Positions 17,015 to 26,650 of a DNA stretch of 64,000 nucleotides are shown here, one piece after another (the stretch's first letter is position 1; the number at the start of each line of letters is the position of its first letter). The stretch spans positions 186,001 to 250,000 of the forward strand of contig CAVSHN010000015.1 of assembly GCA_963727755.1 (NCBI GenBank), read 5' to 3'. This DNA is from DASYAN01 sp963727755. GTDB taxonomy: Bacteria > Chloroflexota > Ktedonobacteria > Ktedonobacterales > Ktedonobacteraceae. The notes beneath the pieces are model-generated. The model did not search any database and was not told the origin of the DNA. It worked only from the letters and a program-made list of their open reading frames with translations. The position numbers and the translations under genes are program-made.

Positions 17015-17096
17015 ATACTAACTTGCGTTCAGCGGTAACATTCTCACAGGAACTGTTCCTCGCTTGAGAATTATCTGCCAGAATGCAAGTTGGTAT
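17015..17096. repeat. 82-bp element with 16-bp terminal inverted repeats, opposite orientation to module B
   Basis: ATACTAACTTGCGTTC (17015-17030) and GAATGCAAGTTGGTAT (17081-17096) are terminal inverted repeats. The interior matches the reverse complement of 42413-42576 in module B, so the element is flipped between the two otherwise collinear copies. Confidence 0.8.
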
Positions 17097-17146
17097 TAAG
17101 TGTAGATACATTATGTAGGAGATTGTAGAGCATTCATCGAGTTGTA

Positions 17147-17165
17147 ATGAAGATGCTTCATTTTT
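17147..17165 (+). terminator. possible intrinsic terminator upstream of the TPR gene
   Basis: ATGAAG-ATG-CTTCAT followed directly by TTTT. The stem is short and AT-rich. Sequence just downstream, around the ACGTCTTTTTA core at 17184-17195, is shared with 39686-39697 and 42666-42677, so a common upstream element for these genes is an alternative reading. Confidence 0.4.
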
Positions 17166-17322
17166 GCATTGTCATATCCATTTCACGTCTTTTTAATGAG
17201 ATAATAGACACACCTACGCGCGATAATCCTCATATGCTGGGAGCCTGTTTTAGGGCAAGTATGAGTGAAAAGATGGGCTCTCTGGAATACTGTCTACCAA
17301 ATTGAAAAAGGAGAAAAACATT

Positions 17323-18624
17323 ATGGCAATAGAGAGATTGCAGTCACGTGCAGAGCAAAATCAGCAGTTGGATCAAACATGCAAAAATGACCCTTTCAGC
17401 AAAAAGCGAGAAATAGATGATCTCTGGAAGCACCAGTGCCAACTCTCCGATCTTCAACGGCAGCGCAATGGCAAAGAGTTAGCCCTTACCGAAGAGGAAG
17501 AACCGTTGATTGGTGAAGATGGCAAACCTGTTGATAATCAAATAGTACTGTCAGAGCATTATAATAAGGATAATCCTGGATTGGCAGGAGGAGGAGGAGG
17601 AAATGTGCTGGAAAGTATTTTAGACTTCTCTGTTGATTTCACTGATTTCGTGTCTAAAATAATCCCCGAGCCAATTGCAAAATCGGCAATGAAGGCCCTG
17701 AAGACTGTGCTGCAAATGATACAGAAGAATAAAGAAAATCAAGAAAGAGCTGCTATCAGAGAGGACCTGGATCGATTGATCCGTTGCCATTACAATATTG
17801 CTTCAAGGCTTCTTACAAATGCTAATTTAATGCAAGAATCCGATAACATAGAGGAGACACTTAAAGCTTCAAGTAGTCTTTTTGAAACTGCAAGAGAAGT
17901 AGAAAAAGATGGTTTTATACGGACAGCGTCGATGTTTTACGCTGGAGTGTGCTACGAATTACGCCGCGAGCCGGTCGTTGCTATGCAATACTTTGAGGAA
18001 GCCTATAATACGGGGAATGATCAATTGACCCAAACCACCGAAGCTATAGATGCAATGAAGTGGAATCCTTTTAAGCAGGAAAAAAGAGCAGACATGAAAA
18101 AGCAATTACAAGACTTTAGGCAGTTTATGGAATATATCAAGTGGAGAAAGGATCATCTCAAGATACGAGTTGAGAATTCCACCTCCGCTTCCACCTCCGG
18201 CAATGCTGCGGTAGATCTCAGGCCTCCTAGTCGTATGCCAGAGAGTGAAAAAGCAATAGAAATTATTTATGCTTCTGGAGAGAAGCATATGCAGGCTAAA
18301 CGATACGATAAGGCACGGGATGATTTCACTCGAGTGATTGATCTGGATGAGGGATATTCTGGGGCTTTTGCGAAGCGTGGGGCGGCGTATCTGGGATTGA
18401 GGGAACGCGACAAGGCTCTGGCAGACTTAAATCATGCGCTAAAGCTGGACAAGAAAAATCCTTACGCTCTTAAGCATCGTGGAGTCATATATCGGAAGAT
18501 GGGGCGATACAAGGAAGCTCGGGAAGACTTCACTCAAGCGCTTGCCCTTGATAGTTCACAGACTTGGATCGAGGATGAATTCAAAAAGATTCGTATAGGC
18601 GAGCAGCATTATAAAGCTGGATAG
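17323..18624 (+). CDS. TPR protein with N-terminal helical domain (module A)
   Basis: The 433-residue protein has a charged N-terminus including E-R-L-Q-S-R-A and a Q-L-S-D-L-Q-R-Q-R segment, a glycine run (G-G-G-G-G), a helical domain of about 190 residues, and three C-terminal TPR units from about residue 315: G-E-K-H-M-Q-A-K-R-Y, Y-S-G-A-F-A-K-R-G-A-A-Y-L-G-L and Y-A-L-K-H-R-G-V-I-Y. TPRs mediate protein-protein contacts. No signal peptide is visible, so it should be cytoplasmic. The ATG at 17323 has AAGGAG 9 bp upstream. The frame ends at TAG 18622, but homologous TPR sequence continues in the same frame beyond it. It has no counterpart in module B. Confidence 0.75.
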   Translation: MAIERLQSRAEQNQQLDQTCKNDPFSKKREIDDLWKHQCQLSDLQRQRNGKELALTEEEEPLIGEDGKPVDNQIVLSEHYNKDNPGLAGGGGGNVLESILDFSVDFTDFVSKIIPEPIAKSAMKALKTVLQMIQKNKENQERAAIREDLDRLIRCHYNIASRLLTNANLMQESDNIEETLKASSSLFETAREVEKDGFIRTASMFYAGVCYELRREPVVAMQYFEEAYNTGNDQLTQTTEAIDAMKWNPFKQEKRADMKKQLQDFRQFMEYIKWRKDHLKIRVENSTSASTSGNAAVDLRPPSRMPESEKAIEIIYASGEKHMQAKRYDKARDDFTRVIDLDEGYSGAFAKRGAAYLGLRERDKALADLNHALKLDKKNPYALKHRGVIYRKMGRYKEAREDFTQALALDSSQTWIEDEFKKIRIGEQHYKAG

Positions 18625-19029
18625 GAGCATATGCAGGCTAAACAATACAATGAGGCACTGGATAATTTCTCTTGAGTGATTGCTCTGGATGAGGAATATT
18701 CTGGAGCTTTTGCGTATCGTGGGGCGGCGCATCTGGGATTGAGGGAACTCAACGAGGCTCTGGCAGACTTAGATAATGCGCTAAAGCTGAAGAAGGACGA
18801 TCCTTACGCTCTTAGGTATCGTGGAATTGTAAATTATAAGAAGGGGCGATACAAGGAAGCTTTGGCTGACTTCAAGCAAGTATGTGTCCTTGGTCATTCA
18901 CGACCGTGGATTGAGAAAGAACTTGACAAGCTTCGTCGGTTGATCCCTCAAATAGATGAGAGTGATAGTTCATACTCAGATGATGAATATTCAGGGGCTT
19001 CTGTGTATCGTCCGGGATTGGGGCGGTAG
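18625..19029 (+). pseudogene. in-frame TPR continuation cut off by two stop codons
   Basis: Reading on in the same frame after TAG (18622-18624), E-H-M-Q-A-K-Q-Y-N-E-A-L-D-N-F-S repeats the TPR opening, then TGA (18673-18675), then V-I-A-L-D-E-E-Y-S-G-A-F-A-Y-R-G and two further TPR helices to 19029. At the TGA the homologous codon in the earlier repeat is CGA, a single C-to-T change. At the TAG the homologous codon is GAG. Both stops therefore look like point mutations in a once longer TPR array, not frameshifts. Confidence 0.75.
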
Positions 19030-19113
19030 TGGGTTAGAACCGGAGGATGATATCATGGGATGAGAGCAGAATCGATCTCATGATATCATCCTCCCAGATT
19101 GGTTCACTACCGA
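19025..19113. repeat. 89-bp palindromic element
   Basis: CGGTAGTG at 19025 and CACTACCG at the other end bracket a perfect 16-bp stem, GGAGGATGATATCATG (19042-19057) with 19079-19094, extended by four more pairs. About 26 bp of the left side recur on the minus strand at 26101-26127. In both places the element begins at the stop codon of a gene. No T tract follows, so a MITE/REP-like element fits as well as a terminator. Confidence 0.75.
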
Positions 19114-19148
19114 AAAGAAGCATTTTTAGCTTTTAAAATGGGATAAAT

Positions 19149-20710
19149 ATGTATATGGATCGCATAAGATTATCACCAGAGAAATTAAACGAAAGTCCTA
19201 AGAAGCGAACCGAGCAGCAATTATCAAATAATCGTCTCCAGGAGCTTCGTAAATACCATCTAAGGACTACGAATTTCTATTTGGAGCAAGCTCGTACAAA
19301 CAAGGCCTTTATCTCAGAATTGGATATACCAAGAGAAGATTGTTCTTCAAAGGTATCGGCTCTTCCAAATGTCTGTGACAGAGGGAAAACACCCGCTATC
19401 TCCTGAGGAGGAGAGACAGCTCAAATCAATACCCATTGGTGAGGATGGTAAGCGAGTCCCAAGAGAAATAACATTCAGACCCAACTATGACATCTTGGTA
19501 GGCGGGATGCAGGGTGAAACGAGTAGCAGAAATGATTGGGCTGGAGAGAATTTTAATGGACCACGATATGGAAACTACCGTTGTGGCAGGTACTTAGGGG
19601 AAGGTACCTTTGGCAAGGTTTATCTTGCGCAACATGTGACTTCAAAGGAGATAGTAGCGGTCAAAGTGCTAAAACAGGGGCATCTACTAAAAGATTTTGA
19701 GCGTGAAGCAAATATTCTCAAAAGCCTCAATCATCCAAATATCGTGCGTTTTGTGGCATATAATGAAAATAATGGTAACCCTTATTTGGTGATGGAATAT
19801 GCACGCTATGGCACACTACGCCAATCTCCCCCCAAGGCTATAAAGCAGGTTGTTGAATATGTGGATCAAATTGCTAATGCATTAGACTATCTGCATAACT
19901 ATCCTCATGAAATAGAAAAAGGTAAGGGTCTTGCTTTACCCTTGATGCATCTGGACCTCAAGCCTGGCAATGTTTTGCTGGGAGAAGGGCCAGATGGAAA
20001 GAAAGGGTCAAACTTGCTGATGTGGGTTTCGCTCAAGAGGTTCGCAATCCAGGATCTCAACCCCCTTATTGGGCGGGTACTCCTGCATACATGGCCCCTG
20101 AGCACCGAGCTGGGCACCCTTGCATTTATAGCGATCTGCATGCGTTTGCGGCTATGGTCTATGAATGGTTAAGTGATGGCCAGCGTCCCACATCTAATCC
20201 TAAGCCAATCTCAGGTATTCCGCAAGGGATCAACGAAGTTGTTCTCAAAGCTTGGATAATGATCCGAATAAACGCTATAGAGGAGGTGTTAAGGCCTTTG
20301 CCAAGGCATTCAGGGATGCCTATGTTAAAGAGCGTGATATTCAAGTAGATGAGCACTATGAATCTGGAGAGAAGCATATGCAGAATAAACGATATCCGGA
20401 GGCACGGAATGATTTCACTCGAGTAATTGCTCTGGATGAGGAATATTCTGGGGCTTTTGCGAAGCGTGGGGCGGCGTATCTGGGATTGGGGCAACTCGAC
20501 AAGGCTCTGGCAGACTTAAATCATGCGCATGAGATGGATAAGAAAAATCCTTACGCTCTTAAGCATCGTGGGGTCGTACATCGGAAGAAGGGGCGATACA
20601 AGGAAGCTCGGGATGACTTCACTCAAGCGCTTGCCCTTGATAGTTCACAGACTTGGATCAAGGATGAACTTGAAAAGCTTCGCGAGCTGATGCGAGGTAA
20701 TCGGCGGTAG
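19149..20710 (+). pseudogene. Ser/Thr protein kinase-TPR gene with three frameshifts (module A)
   Basis: Joining frames gives a helical N-terminus (L-Q-E-L-R-K-Y-H-L-R-T-T), a kinase with glycine loop G-E-G-T-F-G-K-V, V-A-V-K-V-L, the catalytic loop H-L-D-L-K-P-G-N-V-L and D-V-G in place of D-F-G, A-P-E-H, and then three TPRs. The frame changes near 19385 (AAAA against AAA in module B), near 20000 (GGG run) and near 20255 (TGGAT, one G short). Kinases of this type phosphorylate proteins and are often coupled to TPR scaffolds. The catalytic loop H-x-D and N are present, so the ancestral enzyme was probably active. Confidence 0.8.
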
Positions 20711-20787
20711 CCTCTTCAAGGGAACCAACATATTGGGGTCAATGGGGAGTGTCAGAGGTAGCAGAATAATCAAACAATGGATACCGC

Positions 20788-22008
20788 TTACCTCCTCGTT
20801 GACATGCTGGGCGTCGCTGCCGATCCATCCATAGTGGGAAATAGTGTTTTCACCAGATCCGTTATGGTGACGACAATCAAGAAGAGCACTGCAAAGGTGA
20901 CATAAGCAAGATTGACCACTGGGCTCTGACTAAGAAATGCAGGTATCACACCCATGCATGAACAGAGTTGCTCAATAATTGCCAGATAAAAGTAGCGTGG
21001 GAAGTAAAAGGCATAGATGATCGAGACCACATCAGCCAGGTAAAAGTAGCGCTCATGCATCCTCGGTAAGAAAAAGGGAATGGCCACTGCGAAAATCAGT
21101 GCGAGTTTGAGGATGATCTCTGAAGTGATTGGCCTTCGGCTTCTCACTGCCATGAAGCTGATCAGAGCGACTATCGCAGTGGCTAGGATCTCCCCCATCT
21201 GCATCCAATCCCCAGAGTCCTGGGTTGGTATCCATTGGTAGAAGGTTGGAACATCTATAGCTAAGGGCCACCCAGCAAACTCTTTGGTCTGTTCGGCGTA
21301 GATGTTCAGCAAACTCCATATATCTCGACCCTCAAGCCGAGCAGGAAGCAGCAGGGCCAAAAAGACCACTGGGATGAGGATGAGATATCTGAAAGGAAGC
21401 TTTCTTGTCAAAAAGAGGACAAGCAGCGCAGGTAAGAAGAAGATCGCTTGCAGTTTGAAGGAGATAGCAAGACCGAAGAAAACACAGGCCCATGCCGGGC
21501 GTTTGCTCAGCAAGAAGTACAGGCTCGCCAGACACCACGTCGTATAGATAGCGTCGCATTGTCCCCAGGCTGCGCTATTGAGGAAAATCGTGGGAGCGAA
21601 GAGCACGACCACCGCTCCTATAGCTGGAATAGAGGAACGTGGATATCTCAGTCGGAGAACCAAAAAGGTGAAAAAGGCCATTATCATATCAAATACTATC
21701 GATATTGCTTTGATGGCAACAATCGGCTGAATGGGGAGATAGGTGGTCACGGCTAGAAGATAGATGTAGGGAGGGTTATAGTCAGAGAAATTGTCTTTGA
21801 GTGCAGCAAAACCACCATGAGCTTTGATATAGTTATACCATGGTAGCAAGTACGTATTGTAGTCATAGGTTTGTATCTTATAAAGTGATATACGTACTGC
21901 GATCGCTAGCAGAATGATTAAGCAGAGGATACCACGCTCAAGGAGTCTTGAGGTGGTGTCTCCTTCTTCTTCAGTTGGAGTTGGAATCATGCTGTTTATC
22001 CTTTTCAT
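20788..22008 (-). CDS. Gpi18-like GT-C mannosyltransferase, second copy
   Basis: The 406-residue protein is a close paralogue of 12148-13491, with nearly identical N-S-A-A-W-G-Q-C-D-A-I-Y and R-P-A-W-A-C-V-F-F-G-L-A-I-S-F-K-L-Q segments and the same W-P-L-A-I-x-V-P-T-F-Y-Q-W loop. It ends without the hydrophilic tail of the other copy. Around ten membrane helices are visible. It converges on the kinase gene of module A and lies downstream of the GT39-like gene, from which it is 155 bp away, so the two may be co-transcribed. Predicted role: transfer of a hexose from a polyprenyl-phosphate donor outside the membrane. Confidence 0.82.
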   Translation of the reverse strand: MKRINSMIPTPTEEEGDTTSRLLERGILCLIILLAIAVRISLYKIQTYDYNTYLLPWYNYIKAHGGFAALKDNFSDYNPPYIYLLAVTTYLPIQPIVAIKAISIVFDMIMAFFTFLVLRLRYPRSSIPAIGAVVVLFAPTIFLNSAAWGQCDAIYTTWCLASLYFLLSKRPAWACVFFGLAISFKLQAIFFLPALLVLFLTRKLPFRYLILIPVVFLALLLPARLEGRDIWSLLNIYAEQTKEFAGWPLAIDVPTFYQWIPTQDSGDWMQMGEILATAIVALISFMAVRSRRPITSEIILKLALIFAVAIPFFLPRMHERYFYLADVVSIIYAFYFPRYFYLAIIEQLCSCMGVIPAFLSQSPVVNLAYVTFAVLFLIVVTITDLVKTLFPTMDGSAATPSMSTRR

Positions 22009-22163
22009 GGTACTTTCTACATGGTACTTTCTAAAAGCCTACGTTCTGAAGTGGTCAAATCTCTCTTCATCTGACTTAATCGAGAATAGTGTAGAGATCA
22101 TCTATCCTCGCAAATTTGCGAAAATCAGCGACAACTCTTGCTTGAAAGAGCACACTTGCTGTT

Positions 22164-24167
22164 TTACGTTCCTAATGGGAGGATAAAAAAGCAACAACTT
22201 GCAATAACAAACAAGTAAGCAAGAATATAGCCAAAACTCCCAATGATCATAAATTTGCATTTTATAAAAGATTCAATTCCTTCCACATAAAAGTATATAA
22301 AAGGTATAATGACAGGAAAGATATATCTAAAATCTGCAAAACTGGAAAATGGATAACGGTAACGTATATAAATAAGAGAACTCAATGATAAGATAAACCA
22401 TAATAGCATTGTAACATGCAAAAACGTGATTTTTTTTATACTAGCTCCTATTCCAATGAATAAGAAAGGAATCATGAGGAGTAATAAGAGACTCAGCGCT
22501 TCTGCTAGAAATTGTGCATACGGGAATGAAAAGCTATATTCTCCGAAAAGCATTGATTTAAGGAAGAAATTGAAGAAATACTGCCTTCCTTCTTTATCAT
22601 CCCAGGTATTATTAAATGGTTGATTTACATAAATATTCATATCAAAACAAGCATAATTGCATAAGGAATTACCTACAATTAACCCATGGTTAACTTGTGA
22701 GACATTACTAATCAAAAGATCATAGTGATGATCTTGAAGGGAGACACTTATACTGCGAAAAAGACTGATATAGCATGCTAATATTATGATAATTACGAAA
22801 AAAAGACATTTACTTATACAGCCTGCTTTTATTAAATTTTTAATAAATAAATGAAATAAGTGTGAGACAGTGAACGGTCTTTCAAAGCAATTGTTCAGCT
22901 GAGCATTGCTGACGATCGTTCCGACTTTCCTGAAAAAGAGCAGCAGACCGACACAGACAAAAAGACCAACCAGGATCAATCCGTCTAATTTGGCTGTGAT
23001 CGTCAATGCCACAAAAAGAGTTGCGAGATAAAAATGTTTGCTCTCTTTGCCTGCTAGCCATCGTAGGAGAAAATACACTCCGATTGCAGAGAGCGTGTAG
23101 TATGGTATATCATTGTTTATTCGGATGGCATGAATGACGCCCGAGGGCCAGGAAACAAGTAATGCTGTGCACGTAAAAAGCACCCATTTTTTCTGGCATA
23201 GCATGCGTAAAATCAGGACGCCAACAATGAGAAAAACGGTGAAATAAACAAGTGATAATAATTGTAATGCAATAAGAGAGTCAATAGAGAGGATATTTGC
23301 TATTTTATAGATAATAGCTGCGCTTATATAATACAGGGGAGGATGATGCGTTTCCCAGCCACTGTTTGGCGCTGGCAGTCGCCAATAGGTTGCCACATAT
23401 TTGATGTAGTCAAAATGTCCTCCATACTCCGTTACATCATATGTTCTTACAGTGTACGGTGTATAGCTCAAATAGAGAAGATGTAGCAGTAATCCCAGTA
23501 AAGTGACGATCACACACCCTCGCGGGAGTTGTAACTGGTTCTTGAGGAAGAAGTAGAGAAGCGTACCAACTTCTAGCAGAAGCATCTGGAGAAGGACAAG
23601 ATACTGGCTGTCATAAGCAGAATGGGTGATGTTCAACCCAAACCAGCCGTCGTTGCTAGAATTGGTGAGTCGAATTTGAAATTGATTGGTACCATCCTGG
23701 AGAGAGCTTTTCAAGTCGATATCGAAACCGTTCGTGGAATCACAGAGATCCCCTCTAATGATGGCTTGTAAGTTGACACTCGCCCCATTGATCTGAAAGG
23801 ACTGGATGCAGCCATCAGGAACAATATGAACGATGTGCTGGGAAAACAACCCATATGAGAAGTTGCCAGTCAAGACGTATGTTTGACCTATCCCTTCAGA
23901 ATGCTCCTCTAAGGGAAGAGTAATGGATCGCGTCCCATTGCCCATCCCTTGGATTTCGACATGCGTCGGACGAAGACTGGTTATAAACAGGGCCAACAAG
24001 GTGCAGGCCATTAACAGGACAAGGAGAGCATATCGCGTCAGGCTTTGAGAAAGTGTAGCTCGTACTCTCGATGAGAGAGAGAGCCATTGGTCACGTCGTT
24101 CTGGCAAGACAGGCAAATCTGTGGACAGGTTCTCCAGTTGGACTGTGATTTGTGCTGTTTTGTGCAT
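22164..24167 (-). CDS. GT39-like membrane glycosyltransferase with exported insert, intact copy
   Basis: This 667-residue protein is the intact homologue of the broken gene at 8573-10629. After one membrane helix (about residues 33-53) comes an exported domain of about 120 residues, then helices and the lumenal H-F-D-Y-I-K-Y and H-H-P-P-L-Y-Y-I-S loops that mark GT-C glycosyltransferases. The Asp in the first of these is the likely catalytic residue. The start at 24167 is used because both copies have GAGGAG 9 bp upstream of this ATG; the frame is open for 16 more codons upstream. The C-terminus ends with a membrane helix and P-L-G-T, matching the other copy. Confidence 0.85.
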   Translation of the reverse strand: MHKTAQITVQLENLSTDLPVLPERRDQWLSLSSRVRATLSQSLTRYALLVLLMACTLLALFITSLRPTHVEIQGMGNGTRSITLPLEEHSEGIGQTYVLTGNFSYGLFSQHIVHIVPDGCIQSFQINGASVNLQAIIRGDLCDSTNGFDIDLKSSLQDGTNQFQIRLTNSSNDGWFGLNITHSAYDSQYLVLLQMLLLEVGTLLYFFLKNQLQLPRGCVIVTLLGLLLHLLYLSYTPYTVRTYDVTEYGGHFDYIKYVATYWRLPAPNSGWETHHPPLYYISAAIIYKIANILSIDSLIALQLLSLVYFTVFLIVGVLILRMLCQKKWVLFTCTALLVSWPSGVIHAIRINNDIPYYTLSAIGVYFLLRWLAGKESKHFYLATLFVALTITAKLDGLILVGLFVCVGLLLFFRKVGTIVSNAQLNNCFERPFTVSHLFHLFIKNLIKAGCISKCLFFVIIIILACYISLFRSISVSLQDHHYDLLISNVSQVNHGLIVGNSLCNYACFDMNIYVNQPFNNTWDDKEGRQYFFNFFLKSMLFGEYSFSFPYAQFLAEALSLLLLLMIPFLFIGIGASIKKITFLHVTMLLWFILSLSSLIYIRYRYPFSSFADFRYIFPVIIPFIYFYVEGIESFIKCKFMIIGSFGYILAYLFVIASCCFFILPLGT

Positions 24168-24245
24168 GATGGTCGTCTCCTCGCCTCCTAGGGATGTACC
24201 TAACGTTTTTGCCATGTCTCTATCCTTCAGCCAATTCTATAAATC

Positions 24246-24325
24246 ATGCAATAAATTTCAATACAGGCAATTTATTGCCCAAGGGTAGGGACCCGATTTA
24301 TCGCGTCCGTCTCCCCTGGGAGCAT
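24246..24325. repeat. dispersed palindromic repeat
   Basis: ATGCAATAAATTT at the left and a degenerate inverse of it at the right (GATTTATCGCGTCC) flank GGGTAGGGACCC. Related right halves with GTAGGG, a CCG/CCA core and CGCGTCCGT or CACCCGT occur near 26529-26570 and 39130-39170. It has the look of a non-autonomous transposon. Confidence 0.55.
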
Positions 24326-24327
24326 TA

Positions 24328-25792
24328 TTATCCTACAGGTTGCATGTGCCAAAAAGAGAACCAGCTCCTCATCAGAAATTGGTCTTTTGTCAGAGGTGCA
24401 AAGTAGGTCAGAGGACTGAAAAAGGCGTAGATCAGAATGATTAGCAGAACGAAAAGAACGCTTCCAATCACCAACCGTCTATCTAGTCTTTGGAGTGCCT
24501 TCTCAAAGACATAGCTATAGACAGTAAATGCCAAGAGCAGCGACAGAATCAGAGGAATGAAGTAAAGGTAAAGGTACAGGACCCTCTGTATCTGCATAAC
24601 ACTAAACATATAGGCAATATACAGAGATAGCAAGACAGCAATAGTGAAAAACAGTTTTCTATTGTGAATAGGACGTCTAAACACAAGCGTTATGATGAGA
24701 AGACTAACAGCAGAAACAATGCCTATCAAGCCAGACAACCAGATCAAAGGATTGCCTACTAAATAGAGATACTGAGCCGTATTACCATTCATTGCCCACC
24801 GATAGTTGATCGCTTTATCGCCAAGGGGCCAAGTGTAGGGCAGGCTCCCGTTTTCATTGGGATCATTGGGCTTATATTTGGGCACTCCTGCCTCATATTG
24901 CTTGCTATACTGCAGATTATCTCTCAGAATAATGGGAAAGTAGGTGGGATCGCTGCTTTCTTTATCGTTTAGAATCTGTTGGTAGATGTTAGAAGCATTA
25001 TAGTATCTATAATCTAATACTGTCTGACCCAGCATTCCATGGATATAATAGGTCCCGCAAAAAACGAGGGCGCTGCCTGTCAGGAAGAGTATGGCCTGCA
25101 CGGGCAGTTTGCTGACCAGAAATCTTGAGCGAGAGAGGTCTGTGTTGATAGCAAAACAAGGGGAAAAAGAGCAGCAGCAAGACCGCTGCATTCAGTTTGA
25201 CCGCTATGGCTAATCCCACGAGCAATCCTAGTACAAAGTACGAGAGACTTGTGCTTTTTTTCGCCTCAAGCAAGAGAAGAAAGTATAGCAACGTCCCTAA
25301 GACAAAGAAGAGTTGGATGCTATCCAACATGGCTCCGCGACTCTGAAGAATCAGCGCATTATCGAACAGGTAAAAGGAGCTAAAAAGGAAAGAGACAAAC
25401 GGATTTTTGCAAATGGCATAGAGGATAAAGAAAAACAGGACTGAGGATAATGTCCCTAATAATACAGGGAAAAAACGCACTCCTACAAATGAGAAGCCAA
25501 CTGGAATGTTGTTGATGTAATCAGTCGTTAGAAAGGAGGTCGTAGCAATCTTGGTATTGGGATGAAACAGGTATTCACCCAGGGCAATCAACAATTTCCC
25601 CAACGGCGGATGTGGCTCCATAAACATCACATGGTTGAGATACTTGTATGCTGAGGCAATATGATAATTTTCATCCCAGAACAGACCCGTCGGATACCAA
25701 TAATTCCTGAAGTAGGTGCAGTAAGCAATGAAGAGCACGAGGAGTACATGCAGTATAATGGTGACAGTCTTGCTGTTAATACCCAGTTTCAT
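24328..25792 (-). pseudogene. PMT-family protein O-mannosyltransferase, one frameshift
   Basis: The N-terminal frame has the PMT lumenal loop: F-W-D-E-N-Y-H-I-A-S-A-Y-K-Y (catalytic Asp-Glu) and E-P-H-P-P-L-G-K-L-L-I. The C-terminal frame carries the remaining helices and W-P-L-G-D-K. The frames must be joined near 25150-25172, a stretch of T, C and G runs. PMTs transfer mannose from polyprenyl-phosphate mannose to Ser/Thr of exported proteins. The ATG at 25792 has AAAGGA 8 bp upstream; longer open frame upstream runs into the IscB-like remnant. This is the best marker that the locus works on protein glycosylation. Confidence 0.82.
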
Positions 25793-25869
25793 CAGAAATC
25801 CTTTCTGGACGCCCCTGGCTTTATACATGAGGAGGAAAGAAAGGCGTCCGCAGACGCGAAGATCCTCCA

Positions 25870-26106
25870 TTAACTCCGTTGGGAATACCCGTAGCCGTCC
25901 GCTTGTTGCAGCTTCCGGCAATAATTCTTGCCAATACAATCAAGGCCATTGATGACAAATGATCCACTAGCCTTGGTTGTCACCCGTCCAACATGGGTCC
26001 CAGCACGCTTAAGATGTGCTGGCACAATGGCGGTAGTGGCGCAATCTAGGAGGATGGCCCTGCCCAGATTAGAGCGATGAAGAGGCTTGTACTTGTATCC
26101 CATCAT
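25870..26106 (-). pseudogene. C-terminal fragment of an IscB-like RNA-guided nuclease
   Basis: The 78-residue frame reads R-A-G-T-H-V-G-R-V-T-T-K-A-S-G-S-F and then K-N-Y-C-R-K-L-Q-Q-A-D-G-Y-G-Y, which I recognise from the extreme C-terminus (target-interaction domain) of IscB proteins, as found in Ktedonobacter relatives. RuvC and HNH parts are absent. Its 5' side abuts a short sequence shared with the palindromic element at 19025-19113, so that element may mark the break. Recognition is from memory of the family, not from a search. Confidence 0.5.
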
Positions 26107-26123
26107 CCTCCGAGTCTAACCCA

Positions 26124-26282
26124 CTACCTTCGTGCCATAGCAATAGCTTCCGGTCTTTTCCAGATTGCATCCCATTTTCGTGTACTACGGATTTCTTCTA
26201 TTCGTTTGTAGGCTGCTTCCAAGTCTTCATCAGAAAGTTGCTCTACTTCCTCAACGATGTGATTGAGTTGATCGGTTGCCAT
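26124..26282 (-). CDS. small acidic helical protein, 52 residues
   Basis: ATG at 26282 is preceded by AGGAGG at optimal distance. The product M-A-T-D-Q-L-N-H-I-V-E-E-V-E-Q-L-S-D-E-D is acidic and amphipathic, then E-E-I-R-S-T-R-K-W. The pattern (short E-x-V-x-x-L-S-x-E-D helix) resembles small antitoxin-like or ribbon-less proteins common in Chloroflexota and cyanobacteria, but I cannot name a family. No toxin gene is adjacent on this strand: the only thing downstream is the IscB-like remnant. Confidence 0.6.
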   Translation of the reverse strand: MATDQLNHIVEEVEQLSDEDLEAAYKRIEEIRSTRKWDAIWKRPEAIAMARR

Positions 26283-26408
26283 TGGGCTGTCCTCCTGTCA
26301 GCTAAACGGTTTTAATACTTGTCTGCATTATAGCATACATGATTGACTTGGGGTAGCAGGCACGGCTTTGGGAGTGTATGAATTAGTTGTAGGTAGCCGA
26401 CGTAGCAA

Positions 26409-26520
26409 GGAGGACCAGCGAGAGCGTCCTCCGCCCGCTTATGAACTTTAAATTTTAAAGAGGGTATATACGATGCTTGTCATTTACCCTGTTAATTTCT
26501 TAAAGTTCATCAGCGGGCCG
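26409..26520. repeat. cluster of nested stem-loops
   Basis: GGAGGAC-N10-GTCCTCC (26409-26432) is followed by an 18-bp inverted repeat with one mismatch, CCCGCTTATGAACTTTAA (26434-26451) against 26500-26517, which encloses AGGGTA...TACCCT. No open frame is present in 26283-26650. This could be a structured RNA or a folded mobile element; the flank at 26529-26570 belongs to the dispersed repeat seen at 24246. Confidence 0.6.
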
Positions 26521-26650
26521 TATCTCGTTGTAGGGATCCGCTTGAGCGCGTCCGTGGCTCCTTCCATGCTATGCCATCGACAAGTTTTTCATACATACCA
26601 ATGCAGGACACCGATATCATGCATCTATCCACATGATATATTATTAGTAG

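Noticed and set aside
17015..17096. Phase-variable invertible promoter switch
   Set aside because: No invertase gene is nearby, the element has no clear promoter, and the two orientations are in different loci, so insertion in opposite directions is simpler.
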